Of a stretch of 5,810 bases of DNA, positions 1 to 5,045 are shown piece by piece. Source of the stretch: Bdellovibrionales bacterium (GTDB taxonomy: Bacteria; Bdellovibrionota; Bdellovibrionia; Bdellovibrionales; JAMPXM01); NCBI GenBank assembly GCA_005793615.1, contig SXRI01000208.1, positions 1 to 5,810 of the forward strand, in the 5' to 3' direction. The translations under genes and the position numbers were made by a program. The notes under the pieces were generated by a model. The model made no database searches. It had not been told where the DNA came from and saw only the letters and a program-made list of their open reading frames with translations. The first letter of the stretch is position 1, and every line of letters begins with the position of its first letter.

Positions 1-435
1 GGTTGGGAAGACTCCACTCTCGGCAATATCTTTACTGGTCACGTTATCGAAGGCGACGTGAAGAACGTCCACACTGTACGTACTGGCATCGAATACATGC
101 AAGAGCTCGCTGGCTGGTATGCGTCCATGGCAAAACCGCTGAAGAGCTCGCACGGTTCGATCGGTTTCTTCCAAATTGGTGGCGGCATTGCCGGCGACTT
201 CCCAATTTGCGTTGTACCGATGCTTCACCAGGACCTTGGACGCACCGAAGTACCGCTTTGGGGTTATTTCTGCCAGATTTCCGACTCGACAACTTCGTAC
301 GGGTCTTATTCCGGAGCGATTCCCAACGAGAAGATCACTTGGGGCAAACTGGCTGCTGAAACGCCTCGTTATGTGATCGAGTCGGACGCAACGATTGTAG
401 CTCCGCTTATTTTCGCTTATGTTCTAAATCAGTAA
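1..435 (+). CDS. Deoxyhypusine synthase-family protein, C-terminal part (5' end outside window)
   Basis: The frame is open from base 1 to a TAA at 433-435, giving the last 144 residues; family members have about 300-370. Known for the family: an NAD-dependent enzyme transfers an aminobutyl group from spermidine. Eukaryotes and archaea modify eIF5A this way; bacteria lack eIF5A, and bacterial homologues are linked to polyamine (homospermidine-type) synthesis. Seen here: GWEDSTLG (residues 1-8), the glycine-rich GFFQIGGGIAGDF, a GSYSG loop (101-105), then PNEKITWGK (108-116). Lys116 (bases 346-348) lines up with the human lysine that carries the imine intermediate (K329), and Glu110 with human E323. 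The tail ESDATIVAPLIFAYVL is typical of the family. Odd points: the human substrate-pocket aspartates D313 and D316 are tyrosines here (Tyr100, Tyr103), and the His pair after the GGG motif is Asp-Phe. The human residues are recalled from memory. The family call is firm; the substrate is uncertain. The 3' end overlaps the convergent gene by 29 bp. Confidence 0.93.
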   Translation, partial: GWEDSTLGNIFTGHVIEGDVKNVHTVRTGIEYMQELAGWYASMAKPLKSSHGSIGFFQIGGGIAGDFPICVVPMLHQDLGRTEVPLWGYFCQISDSTTSYGSYSGAIPNEKITWGKLAAETPRYVIESDATIVAPLIFAYVLNQ

Positions 436-1618
436 GGCGCAGGCTCTGAATAGAGCTCAATTGGTCTTCGGAATCATGGTATTCCTCCATGATCCGTTGA
501 CCAATCACTGCCAGGGTCCGCTTGAATGCAGGCTCTAGGATTCCATTTTCAGCCCAATTGGACAATCCCGGTACCGCCACAATTGACCATGGGTGCGCCG
601 AAGCTTCGACGACACTCACGGCACCATCATTGGGCCCCGATTTAGCAAGTTCATTGAACGTCGGCGCCAGTGAGGCCGAAACCCGGTGACGATAGGCCAT
701 GCCGACAATACTGGCTATTTCGATTCCCGGAATCAGAGGGAGCGGACGGCGCCACAAAGGAAACTGCGAAGACGTTTCGGCAAGTGCAATCGGGTTTCTT
801 CCGGCTACTTTGAATCTGAGTCGGGCGATCAATCGCCGGACACGACTCTCCTGAAAGAAGCGGCTGGATGAAGAACCGGCAAAGGCCCCACATACATTGA
901 TCCAACCACAAATCTTACGTACCTCTTCCGGCAGCGGATCGTTGTCGTCACGCTGCACCCGCCGATGCAACATATAGCGAAACTCAGACGTACCCTGCCC
1001 ATAAGTGACGATGATGCGACGACGATTGGGACTGCGGGCTAGATATTCAAAAATCATGCGTGCATTCGCCGCCACCGAACACCGTGGATCCGTCTCGATC
1101 ACATCGGTCGTAAAACCGAGATCACGGGCCCAAGTGCGCCAATCATCGACGTGTTCGCCCCATTTTCTTCCGCTCTGAAAGAGATTGCTCGCGACGACGG
1201 CGACTTCAATCTTCGCCGCTCGTGCCGTGACTGCATCCCAACCGCGAAAATCAAAAGCCCTTACCTGCCGTGCGAAGGGCCCATGAATTTTAGAATCCTG
1301 CAGAGTCCTGAGGAACAGGGCGGTAGCTAGCTCAATACCCAATTCTTCCGTGATGTTTTTGAGCTCGAGCGATGTTGGCAGGCGCCCTTGAAAAGCCTGC
1401 GCAAGAATACCGGCTTTATGTGCCAAAGCCATGTCCGTGAGATCCGCTTTAGTCTTGGGACGAAAGGACTCAAGCGTCTGCTGAGCCGCAAGTTCGTCTG
1501 GACTCAGGTCCGGTGATTTCTCGGACGTGCTGTGGTCTGGCTTGTTTACTGGCTTGTTTACTGGCTTGTCGCCTGGTTTGTTCTCTGATTTGGTTTTTGT
1601 GTTCTGCCATTCGCCCAT
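407..1618 (-). CDS. Alpha/beta-hydrolase-like protein, probably lacking catalytic Ser and His
   Basis: This is a 403-residue protein with no signal peptide or membrane segment, so it is probably cytoplasmic. Residues 1-48 are polar and low in complexity, with a Lys-Pro repeat (KPGDKPVNKPVNKPDH, 14-29); residues 49-110 look helical. From about 137 the layout resembles alpha/beta hydrolases: a strand (IEVAVVASNLF), a helix and strand, then RIIVTYGQGTSEF (201-213), where lipases carry a G-x-S-x-G elbow such as GYSKG. Next come GWINVCGAFAGSS (238-250), matching the strand after the elbow, and SGPNDGAVSVV (327-337), matching the acid-residue loop (Asp331). The elbow Ser position reads Gly207, and the loop that usually holds the His reads VPGLSNW. 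I therefore infer a hydrolase fold that has lost Ser and His. An in-frame TAA lies two codons before the ATG and no Shine-Dalgarno is visible, so the start is this ATG or a downstream one; Met63 is the first internal Met. It is the last gene on its strand here and overlaps the convergent gene. That it is a gene is firm; the fold is moderately sure; function unknown. Confidence 0.85.
   Translation of the reverse strand: MGEWQNTKTKSENKPGDKPVNKPVNKPDHSTSEKSPDLSPDELAAQQTLESFRPKTKADLTDMALAHKAGILAQAFQGRLPTSLELKNITEELGIELATALFLRTLQDSKIHGPFARQVRAFDFRGWDAVTARAAKIEVAVVASNLFQSGRKWGEHVDDWRTWARDLGFTTDVIETDPRCSVAANARMIFEYLARSPNRRRIIVTYGQGTSEFRYMLHRRVQRDDNDPLPEEVRKICGWINVCGAFAGSSSSRFFQESRVRRLIARLRFKVAGRNPIALAETSSQFPLWRRPLPLIPGIEIASIVGMAYRHRVSASLAPTFNELAKSGPNDGAVSVVEASAHPWSIVAVPGLSNWAENGILEPAFKRTLAVIGQRIMEEYHDSEDQLSSIQSLRLTDLEHKRK
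1537..1582 (-). repeat. 12-bp tandem repeat coding Lys-Pro-Val-Asn
   Basis: On the + strand the unit CTGGCTTGTTTA occurs at 1537-1548 and 1549-1560. A third copy (1561-1569) is intact for 9 bases, and a degenerate CTGGTTTGTT follows at 1573-1582. The unit is four codons long, so copy-number change keeps the frame. It encodes the KPVN repeat in the disordered N-terminus of the hydrolase-like protein. It probably arose by slippage. Confidence 0.8.
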
Positions 1619-1625
1619 TGCTTAA

Positions 1626-1653
1626 AGGATAAGCCAACCGCGCTGCCGAGCAA
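1626..1653 (-). promoter_or_regulatory. Weak promoter candidate for the hydrolase-like gene, possibly leaderless
   Basis: Only 42 bases lie between the hydrolase-like ATG (1616-1618) and the upstream terminator hairpin. On the minus strand this stretch contains TTGCTC (1648-1653) as a poor -35 and TATCCT (1626-1631; four of six bases match TATAAT) as a -10, with a 16 bp spacer. The -10 ends 7 bases before the ATG, so transcription from it would begin at or next to the start codon. That would fit the missing Shine-Dalgarno. The hexamers are weak, and read-through past the terminator is the alternative. Confidence 0.25.
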
Positions 1654-1686
1654 AGAGAAAAGAGGTACCCACTGGTGGGCACCTCT
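1651..1686 (-). terminator. Intrinsic terminator of the lipoprotein gene
   Basis: The arms AGAGGT (1661-1666) and ACCTCT (1681-1686) pair perfectly. After one A/C mismatch, CCCA and TGGG extend the stem around a CTGG tetraloop. Read on the minus strand, the hairpin starts 10 bases after the lipoprotein stop codon (1697-1699) and is followed by a T-rich tract (TTTTCTCTTT). On the + strand it has no T tract, so it works for the minus strand only. It separates the lipoprotein gene from the hydrolase-like gene downstream. Confidence 0.8.
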
Positions 1687-1696
1687 AAAGAAGCTG

Positions 1697-2290
1697 TCAG
1701 TTGGGGGCGTTCTTTTCAGCCTTCTTGTTTTTAAGCTCGTTCTTGCAGATCGATACTTTTTCTTCATATTCATCCTGACGCTTTTGCAGGACCGATTTGT
1801 AATTGCGAAAGCGTTCGATGCGGTCTTTGAGCATCTCCTCGGAAACGCCGACGAGTTTTTCTTTTTCATCAAGACCGATTTTGAAATCATCTTCTTTGTC
1901 GGTCACGCGATCAACAGGTTCGGTCCACTGAAGTTTTCCCGAGCCACCATTGTCCTTATCAGCAAGCTGAGTGCGGCAATCACGCAAAACACCGTAGAGA
2001 CCTAGACTTCCATACTTACGATTGCCATAAACTCGATCTTCGAGCTCGTAAACATCGTTTTGCAGTGTACGAAGTTCTTCATTCATCATCACTTTACGCT
2101 GCACGACCATATTGCCGTCTTTGACTCCAAGCTTAGTGTCGCCGCTGATTTGATCCGACTTCTCGATCTTAGTCTCGATTTTCTCAGCTTTGTGGGGGTT
2201 GCTGGAGCAGCCTGCCACCAGCCCAGACAAACCACCGACCACGCACACCATTGCAAGCATCTTTTGGGGGCCACGACAGGACATGAACAT
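1697..2290 (-). CDS. Lipoprotein of unknown function with coiled-coil-like C-terminus
   Basis: The 197-residue protein begins with a type II signal peptide: a basic N-terminus (Arg6, Lys10), a hydrophobic core (residues 11-26) and the lipobox LVAGC, whose Cys28 would be lipidated. Ser at +2 favours outer-membrane sorting by the E. coli rule. The mature part is very hydrophilic. Residues 68-90 and about 145-192 are charged and helical, probably coiled coil, and the C-terminus is rich in Lys and Glu. A Gly/Tyr-containing segment (88-101) and two cysteines (105, 182) stand out; the cysteines could form a disulfide in the periplasm. The start is set by a GGAGG Shine-Dalgarno 8 bases before the ATG; Met3 is an in-frame alternative that leaves the same lipobox. 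It is transcribed divergently from lysC and has its own terminator. I do not recognise the family. Inference: a structural or scaffold lipoprotein of the cell envelope rather than an enzyme. Confidence 0.87.
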   Translation of the reverse strand: MFMSCRGPQKMLAMVCVVGGLSGLVAGCSSNPHKAEKIETKIEKSDQISGDTKLGVKDGNMVVQRKVMMNEELRTLQNDVYELEDRVYGNRKYGSLGLYGVLRDCRTQLADKDNGGSGKLQWTEPVDRVTDKEDDFKIGLDEKEKLVGVSEEMLKDRIERFRNYKSVLQKRQDEYEEKVSICKNELKNKKAEKNAPN

Positions 2291-2298
2291 ACAGTTTT

Positions 2299-2303
2299 CC
2301 TCC
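2299..2303 (-). promoter_or_regulatory. Shine-Dalgarno GGAGG of the lipoprotein gene
   Basis: CCTCC on the + strand reads GGAGG on the minus strand, 8 bases before the ATG at 2288-2290. It is one of only two strong ribosome binding sites visible in the window and supports the chosen start. No convincing -35/-10 pair was found upstream of it on this strand. Confidence 0.8.
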
Positions 2304-2481
2304 GTTGAACGAATCCCTCAAGCCTAACGAGCAAGCCTGACACCCACAAGGACTGGCGCAAGGCGCAAAACAACCAGACCGAACGAAGCATTCCCGCCTC
2401 GGATCACCAAGGTCGAGATCATCCATGAATGCGCGAAACAAAGGGGGGGTGATTTCGCTCTTTTCAGTTGTCCTTTGTGCG

Positions 2482-2511
2482 TGTACAGTTTTGACCTTTG
2501 GCGACTATAGA
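2482..2511 (+). promoter_or_regulatory. Weak sigma-70-like promoter candidate for lysC
   Basis: TGTACA (2482-2487) and TATAGA (2506-2511), 18 bp apart, each match four of six consensus bases. Transcription would begin near 2518, giving a leader of about 40 nt before the lysC ATG, which is too short for a riboswitch. TTGACC at 2491-2496 is a better -35 on its own, but no -10 lies at the right distance. The true promoter may lie elsewhere in 2304-2558. Confidence 0.25.
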
Positions 2512-2520
2512 CTAAGGTCA
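2492..2520. repeat. Inverted repeat TGACCTT-N15-AAGGTCA upstream of lysC
   Basis: Two perfect 7-base arms (2492-2498 and 2514-2520) are separated by 15 bases and flank the -10 candidate. The arm centres are 22 bp apart, about two helical turns, which would suit a dimeric repressor. A second, looser pair, ACAAAGG (2438-2444) and CCTTTGT (2472-2478), lies just upstream. Operator function is an inference from position only. Confidence 0.35.
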
Positions 2521-2558
2521 TAAGCCAGAAACATAAGCAGAAAAACAAGCAGACGAGC

Positions 2559-3785
2559 ATGAAAACAAACAACATAGTGGTTAAAAAATTCGGCGGCACT
2601 TCTGTAGGCTCGATCGAACGCATTGAGAACCTAGCTAATCGACTCGTGAAGGACATCGCGGCGGGCCAGAAACCGGTGGTGGTCGTGAGTGCGATGTCGG
2701 GCGAAACCAACCGCCTGATCGCGCTAGGCGAACAGATCGATCCTGACTATCGAGGGCCCGCCTATGACATGCTGATCGCCTCAGGCGAGCAAGTATCCGT
2801 GAGTCTACTGGCCATCGCGCTCCAGAAGCGTGGCGTGAAAGCCCAGCCTCTTCTTGCCTATCAGCTCGGCATTCGTACTGATTCGGTGCACGCCAAAGCT
2901 CGTATAAAAGAAATCGATGGTTCCACACTCATTCGTTTCGTTGAGGCCGGCGTTGTTCCGGTGGTCGCGGGTTTTCAAGGTATCGACGACGAAGACAACA
3001 TCACCACACTTGGCCGGGGCGGCTCCGATACCACGGCCGTGGCTTTGTCGGCAGCCATCAGTAAATACTCCAAAGTGTGCGAAATCTTCACTGACGTGCC
3101 CGCTGTCTTTACCGCCGACCCCCGCTTGATTCCAAAGGCACGTGAAATTCCTAAAATCTCCTACGATGAAATGATGGAGATGGCGGCACTTGGCTCAAAG
3201 GTCCTGCATATCCGTTGTGTCGAGATCGCCGCGAAGTATGGCATCCGCATTCACCTGCGTTCGTCTTTTGAAGATCGTGAAGGAACTTGGATCGTCCCCG
3301 AAGGAGAAGCCATGGAACAAGAGCTCGTTTCCGCTGTTACACATGATGCCAACACCGCTGTGTTTAAGCTTTTTCCCGTGCCGCCCGGCGCTGGTTTCTT
3401 AAGCGAGCTATTCCAAGTTCTCGCCGCACGAGGTGTCGTCGTTGATATCATCACACAGAGTGAATCAAACGAAGGTCAACGTCTGGCGTTTTCAGTCACC
3501 AAAGAAGATGTGCCTCTCACTCGCCAGGTCCTTAAAGAAACCGTCAAGACCGGAGCCGAAGTCTTGTTGATTGAAAATATGGCCAAGATCTCGGTTGTTG
3601 GCGTCGGCATGCGCAATCACCCTGGAGTTGCCGCGCGCTTCTTCAAGATTCTCGCGCAGAGTGATATCCCGATTCATATCGTCACTACTTCGGAAATCAA
3701 GATCAGTGCCGTGATCGACCAAAAACACTTGGCACAAGCAGCGAACTCTCTACATACCGAATTCAACCTCGACAAAGTAGAATAG
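2559..3785 (+). CDS. lysC: Aspartokinase (aspartate kinase), two ACT domains
   Basis: LysC phosphorylates L-aspartate with ATP to 4-phospho-L-aspartate. This is the committed step to lysine, diaminopimelate, threonine and methionine, and it takes place in the cytoplasm. The 408 residues match the usual length of the lysine/threonine-regulated class. Kinase domain, about 5-240: KFGGTSVG (10-17), VVSAMSGETNRL (43-54), SGEQ (75-78), TTLGRGGSDTTAVALSAAI (149-167, substrate/ATP loop) and FTDVPAVFTADPR (177-189). Two ACT regulatory domains follow, about 265-340 (GAGFLSELFQVLAARGVVVDII) and 343-408 (ISVVGVGMRNHPGVAARFF, TSEIKISAVID); the family binds inhibitory lysine and/or threonine here. Small deviations: VLHIR (216-219 onward) where VLHPR is usual, and TDVPAV where TDVPG or TDVDG is usual. 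The start is supported by the N-terminal motif position, although the Shine-Dalgarno is poor. The gene holds a strong internal start at Met252. lysA follows after 4 bp. Confidence 0.97.
   Translation: MKTNNIVVKKFGGTSVGSIERIENLANRLVKDIAAGQKPVVVVSAMSGETNRLIALGEQIDPDYRGPAYDMLIASGEQVSVSLLAIALQKRGVKAQPLLAYQLGIRTDSVHAKARIKEIDGSTLIRFVEAGVVPVVAGFQGIDDEDNITTLGRGGSDTTAVALSAAISKYSKVCEIFTDVPAVFTADPRLIPKAREIPKISYDEMMEMAALGSKVLHIRCVEIAAKYGIRIHLRSSFEDREGTWIVPEGEAMEQELVSAVTHDANTAVFKLFPVPPGAGFLSELFQVLAARGVVVDIITQSESNEGQRLAFSVTKEDVPLTRQVLKETVKTGAEVLLIENMAKISVVGVGMRNHPGVAARFFKILAQSDIPIHIVTTSEIKISAVIDQKHLAQAANSLHTEFNLDKVE
3301..3314 (+). promoter_or_regulatory. Internal ribosome binding site and in-frame ATG for an aspartokinase beta subunit
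   Basis: AAGGAG (3301-3306) stands 5 bases before an ATG (3312-3314) in the lysC frame, Met252. Initiation here would give a 157-residue protein (3312-3785) made of just the two ACT domains. Known for the family: Bacillus subtilis aspartokinase II and Corynebacterium LysC are alpha2beta2 enzymes whose beta chain is made from an internal in-frame start at about this place. The main lysC ATG has no comparable Shine-Dalgarno, so the internal site could be used efficiently. Use in this organism is inferred. Confidence 0.65.
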
Positions 3786-3789
3786 CGCG

Positions 3790-5028
3790 ATGGCCTACTT
3801 TTACCGCGACGGAAAATTGATGATTGGCGCCAATTCCGTTACCGACCCTGCGGTTGCGGTCGAAAGCGTTTTACCGACTCCGTGGCGTAAGCCAATTTAC
3901 GTTTACGATCTTGATGATGTTGAGCGACGCTATCAGGCGATGAATCGCGCTCTCGACGGCGTAAAACACACCATCCACTACGCCATGAAGGCCAATAGTA
4001 ACCCTTTGCTCCTCGGACATTTCGCTCAGCTTGGGGCTGGGGTCGACACGGTTTCCGCCGGTGAAATCACCCGTGCGCTCGCGGCAAAGGTACCGCCGAA
4101 AAAGATCATTTTTTCTGGCGTTGCCAAAACCAAAGCGGAGATCGAGTTCGCGCTAACGGCGGGTATCAAACAGATCAACGTCGAAAGCACAGCAGAGCTT
4201 GAACGAATCGCTTCGATCGCTCGCAAACTGGGACTCAAGGCCGACGTCGCCTTTCGTTTGAATCCGGACGTTAACCCGCAGACTCACCCCTACATCACCA
4301 CGGGGTTCCGGGAAAATAAATTTGGTATGGATGAGTCGTTCCTGCCGCAACTTTTTTCGATCCTAAAGAGCGAACAACAATGGCTGAATCCCCGTGGACT
4401 CACTATGCATATTGGCTCGCTGCTTTTTGATCTTGAAGTGTTTCGCGAGGCCATTGAAAAAACCGTCGCGGTTCATCGCCGCTTTCAAGCTCACGGTTTC
4501 AATCTTGATCGCCTCGACATTGGTGGCGGTCTGGGAATCCGCTACGAGACCGACGACACCACCGACGAGTTTGCGATGATCGAAGCCTATGGGCGAATGG
4601 CCAGAGAGGCCGTGACTTCGCTTGGTGGCGAGGTTGAGCTTTTGACTGAACCAGGAAGGATCTTAGTTGGACGCTCAGGCCTTCTTGTCACCGAAGTCCA
4701 ATACACCAAAGCCACGTCAGCGAAGCTTTTTGCAATCGTCGACAGTGGCATGCATCATCTGCTGCGACCGGCTCTTTACAGTGCCAAACATCGGGTACTT
4801 CCACTGTCCCTACCGGGCACTTCGTCGAGTCACATCTATGACGTCGTTGGTCCGATCTGTGAGTCGTCTGATTTTCTGGCTAAAGACGTGCGTCTAGGTG
4901 AACTGTACCAAGGTAGTTTACTTGGTATAGCTGATGCAGGAGCCTATGGATTCGCCATGGCAAGCTGCTATAATTCTCATGAGCTACCTGATGAGATTTT
5001 TGTCAGCGATGGTCGCGTGATTAGCTAA
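3790..5028 (+). CDS. lysA: Diaminopimelate decarboxylase
   Basis: LysA decarboxylates meso-2,6-diaminopimelate to L-lysine using pyridoxal phosphate, the last step of lysine synthesis. It is a cytoplasmic fold-type III enzyme, usually a dimer with shared active sites. Seen in the 412 residues: the N-terminal FYRDGKLMIG; YAMKANSN with PLP lysine Lys67; GVDTVSAGE (84-92); FSGVAKT; MHIGS with His207; DIGGGLG (243-249, phosphate loop); TEPGR (286-290); the active-site cysteine in GPICESSDFLAKD (Cys357); and AGAYGFAM (383-390, Tyr386). Odd points: GSQ after the His is GSL, the usual NSRPR reads NSHELP, and the chain ends right after VSDGRVIS, about 10-15 residues shorter than common LysA proteins, which continue as LIRRRET-like. 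Neither neighbouring frame restores that tail. The ATG lies 4 bp after the lysC stop with no clear Shine-Dalgarno, so translational coupling is likely; the conserved N-terminal motif supports this start. Confidence 0.96.
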   Translation: MAYFYRDGKLMIGANSVTDPAVAVESVLPTPWRKPIYVYDLDDVERRYQAMNRALDGVKHTIHYAMKANSNPLLLGHFAQLGAGVDTVSAGEITRALAAKVPPKKIIFSGVAKTKAEIEFALTAGIKQINVESTAELERIASIARKLGLKADVAFRLNPDVNPQTHPYITTGFRENKFGMDESFLPQLFSILKSEQQWLNPRGLTMHIGSLLFDLEVFREAIEKTVAVHRRFQAHGFNLDRLDIGGGLGIRYETDDTTDEFAMIEAYGRMAREAVTSLGGEVELLTEPGRILVGRSGLLVTEVQYTKATSAKLFAIVDSGMHHLLRPALYSAKHRVLPLSLPGTSSSHIYDVVGPICESSDFLAKDVRLGELYQGSLLGIADAGAYGFAMASCYNSHELPDEIFVSDGRVIS

Positions 5029-5045
5029 GACATCAGGCCGAGCTC

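Larger units (their letters stand above)
2425..2523 (+). other. Short open frame (32 codons) in the lysC upstream region
   Basis: An ATG at 2425 opens a 32-codon frame ending in TAA at 2521-2523, 35 bases before lysC. The peptide begins with a basic stretch (MNARNKGG), then a hydrophobic stretch (VISLFSVVLCACTVLTF), and ends in YRLRS, which resembles a single membrane segment or a signal peptide. There is no good Shine-Dalgarno (only a GAG 7 bases upstream). It has one Lys codon and no run of Lys or Thr codons, so it is not a classical attenuator peptide. A frame of this length is expected by chance fairly often. Confidence 0.15.

Noticed and set aside
442..457. Small hairpin GCTCT-GAAT-AGAGC just after the deoxyhypusine-synthase-like stop, as a + strand terminator.
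   Set aside because: The stem is only 5 bp plus a G-U pair with no T tract after it, and it lies in the coding region of the convergent gene.
1661..1686. AGAGGTGCCC on the minus strand resembles the opening of a lysine riboswitch.
   Set aside because: It is one arm of a compact terminator hairpin at the end of the lipoprotein gene, is not upstream of a lysine gene, and the rest of the aptamer is absent.
1558..1890. Minus-strand frame of 110 codons rich in Lys, Arg and Ser.
   Set aside because: It overlaps the lipoprotein and hydrolase-like genes in another frame and crosses the terminator; both real genes have better support.
2355..2368. Tandem GGCGCAA copies, and CAAGCCT repeated at 2319 and 2332.
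   Set aside because: Seven-base repeats with two copies are easily due to chance, and no site type fits them.
2443..2449. Run of seven G as a phase-variable tract.
   Set aside because: It is not inside a supported gene, and seven bases is short for a switching tract.
2291..2558. Lysine riboswitch upstream of lysC.
   Set aside because: I could not find the aptamer's conserved core or its multi-helix junction, and the only promoter candidate leaves a leader of about 40 nt.
2324..2710. Minus-strand frame of 128 codons across the lysC start and intergenic region.
   Set aside because: It overlaps the conserved N-terminal kinase motif of lysC in antisense and the peptide shows no recognisable family. 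Chance frame.
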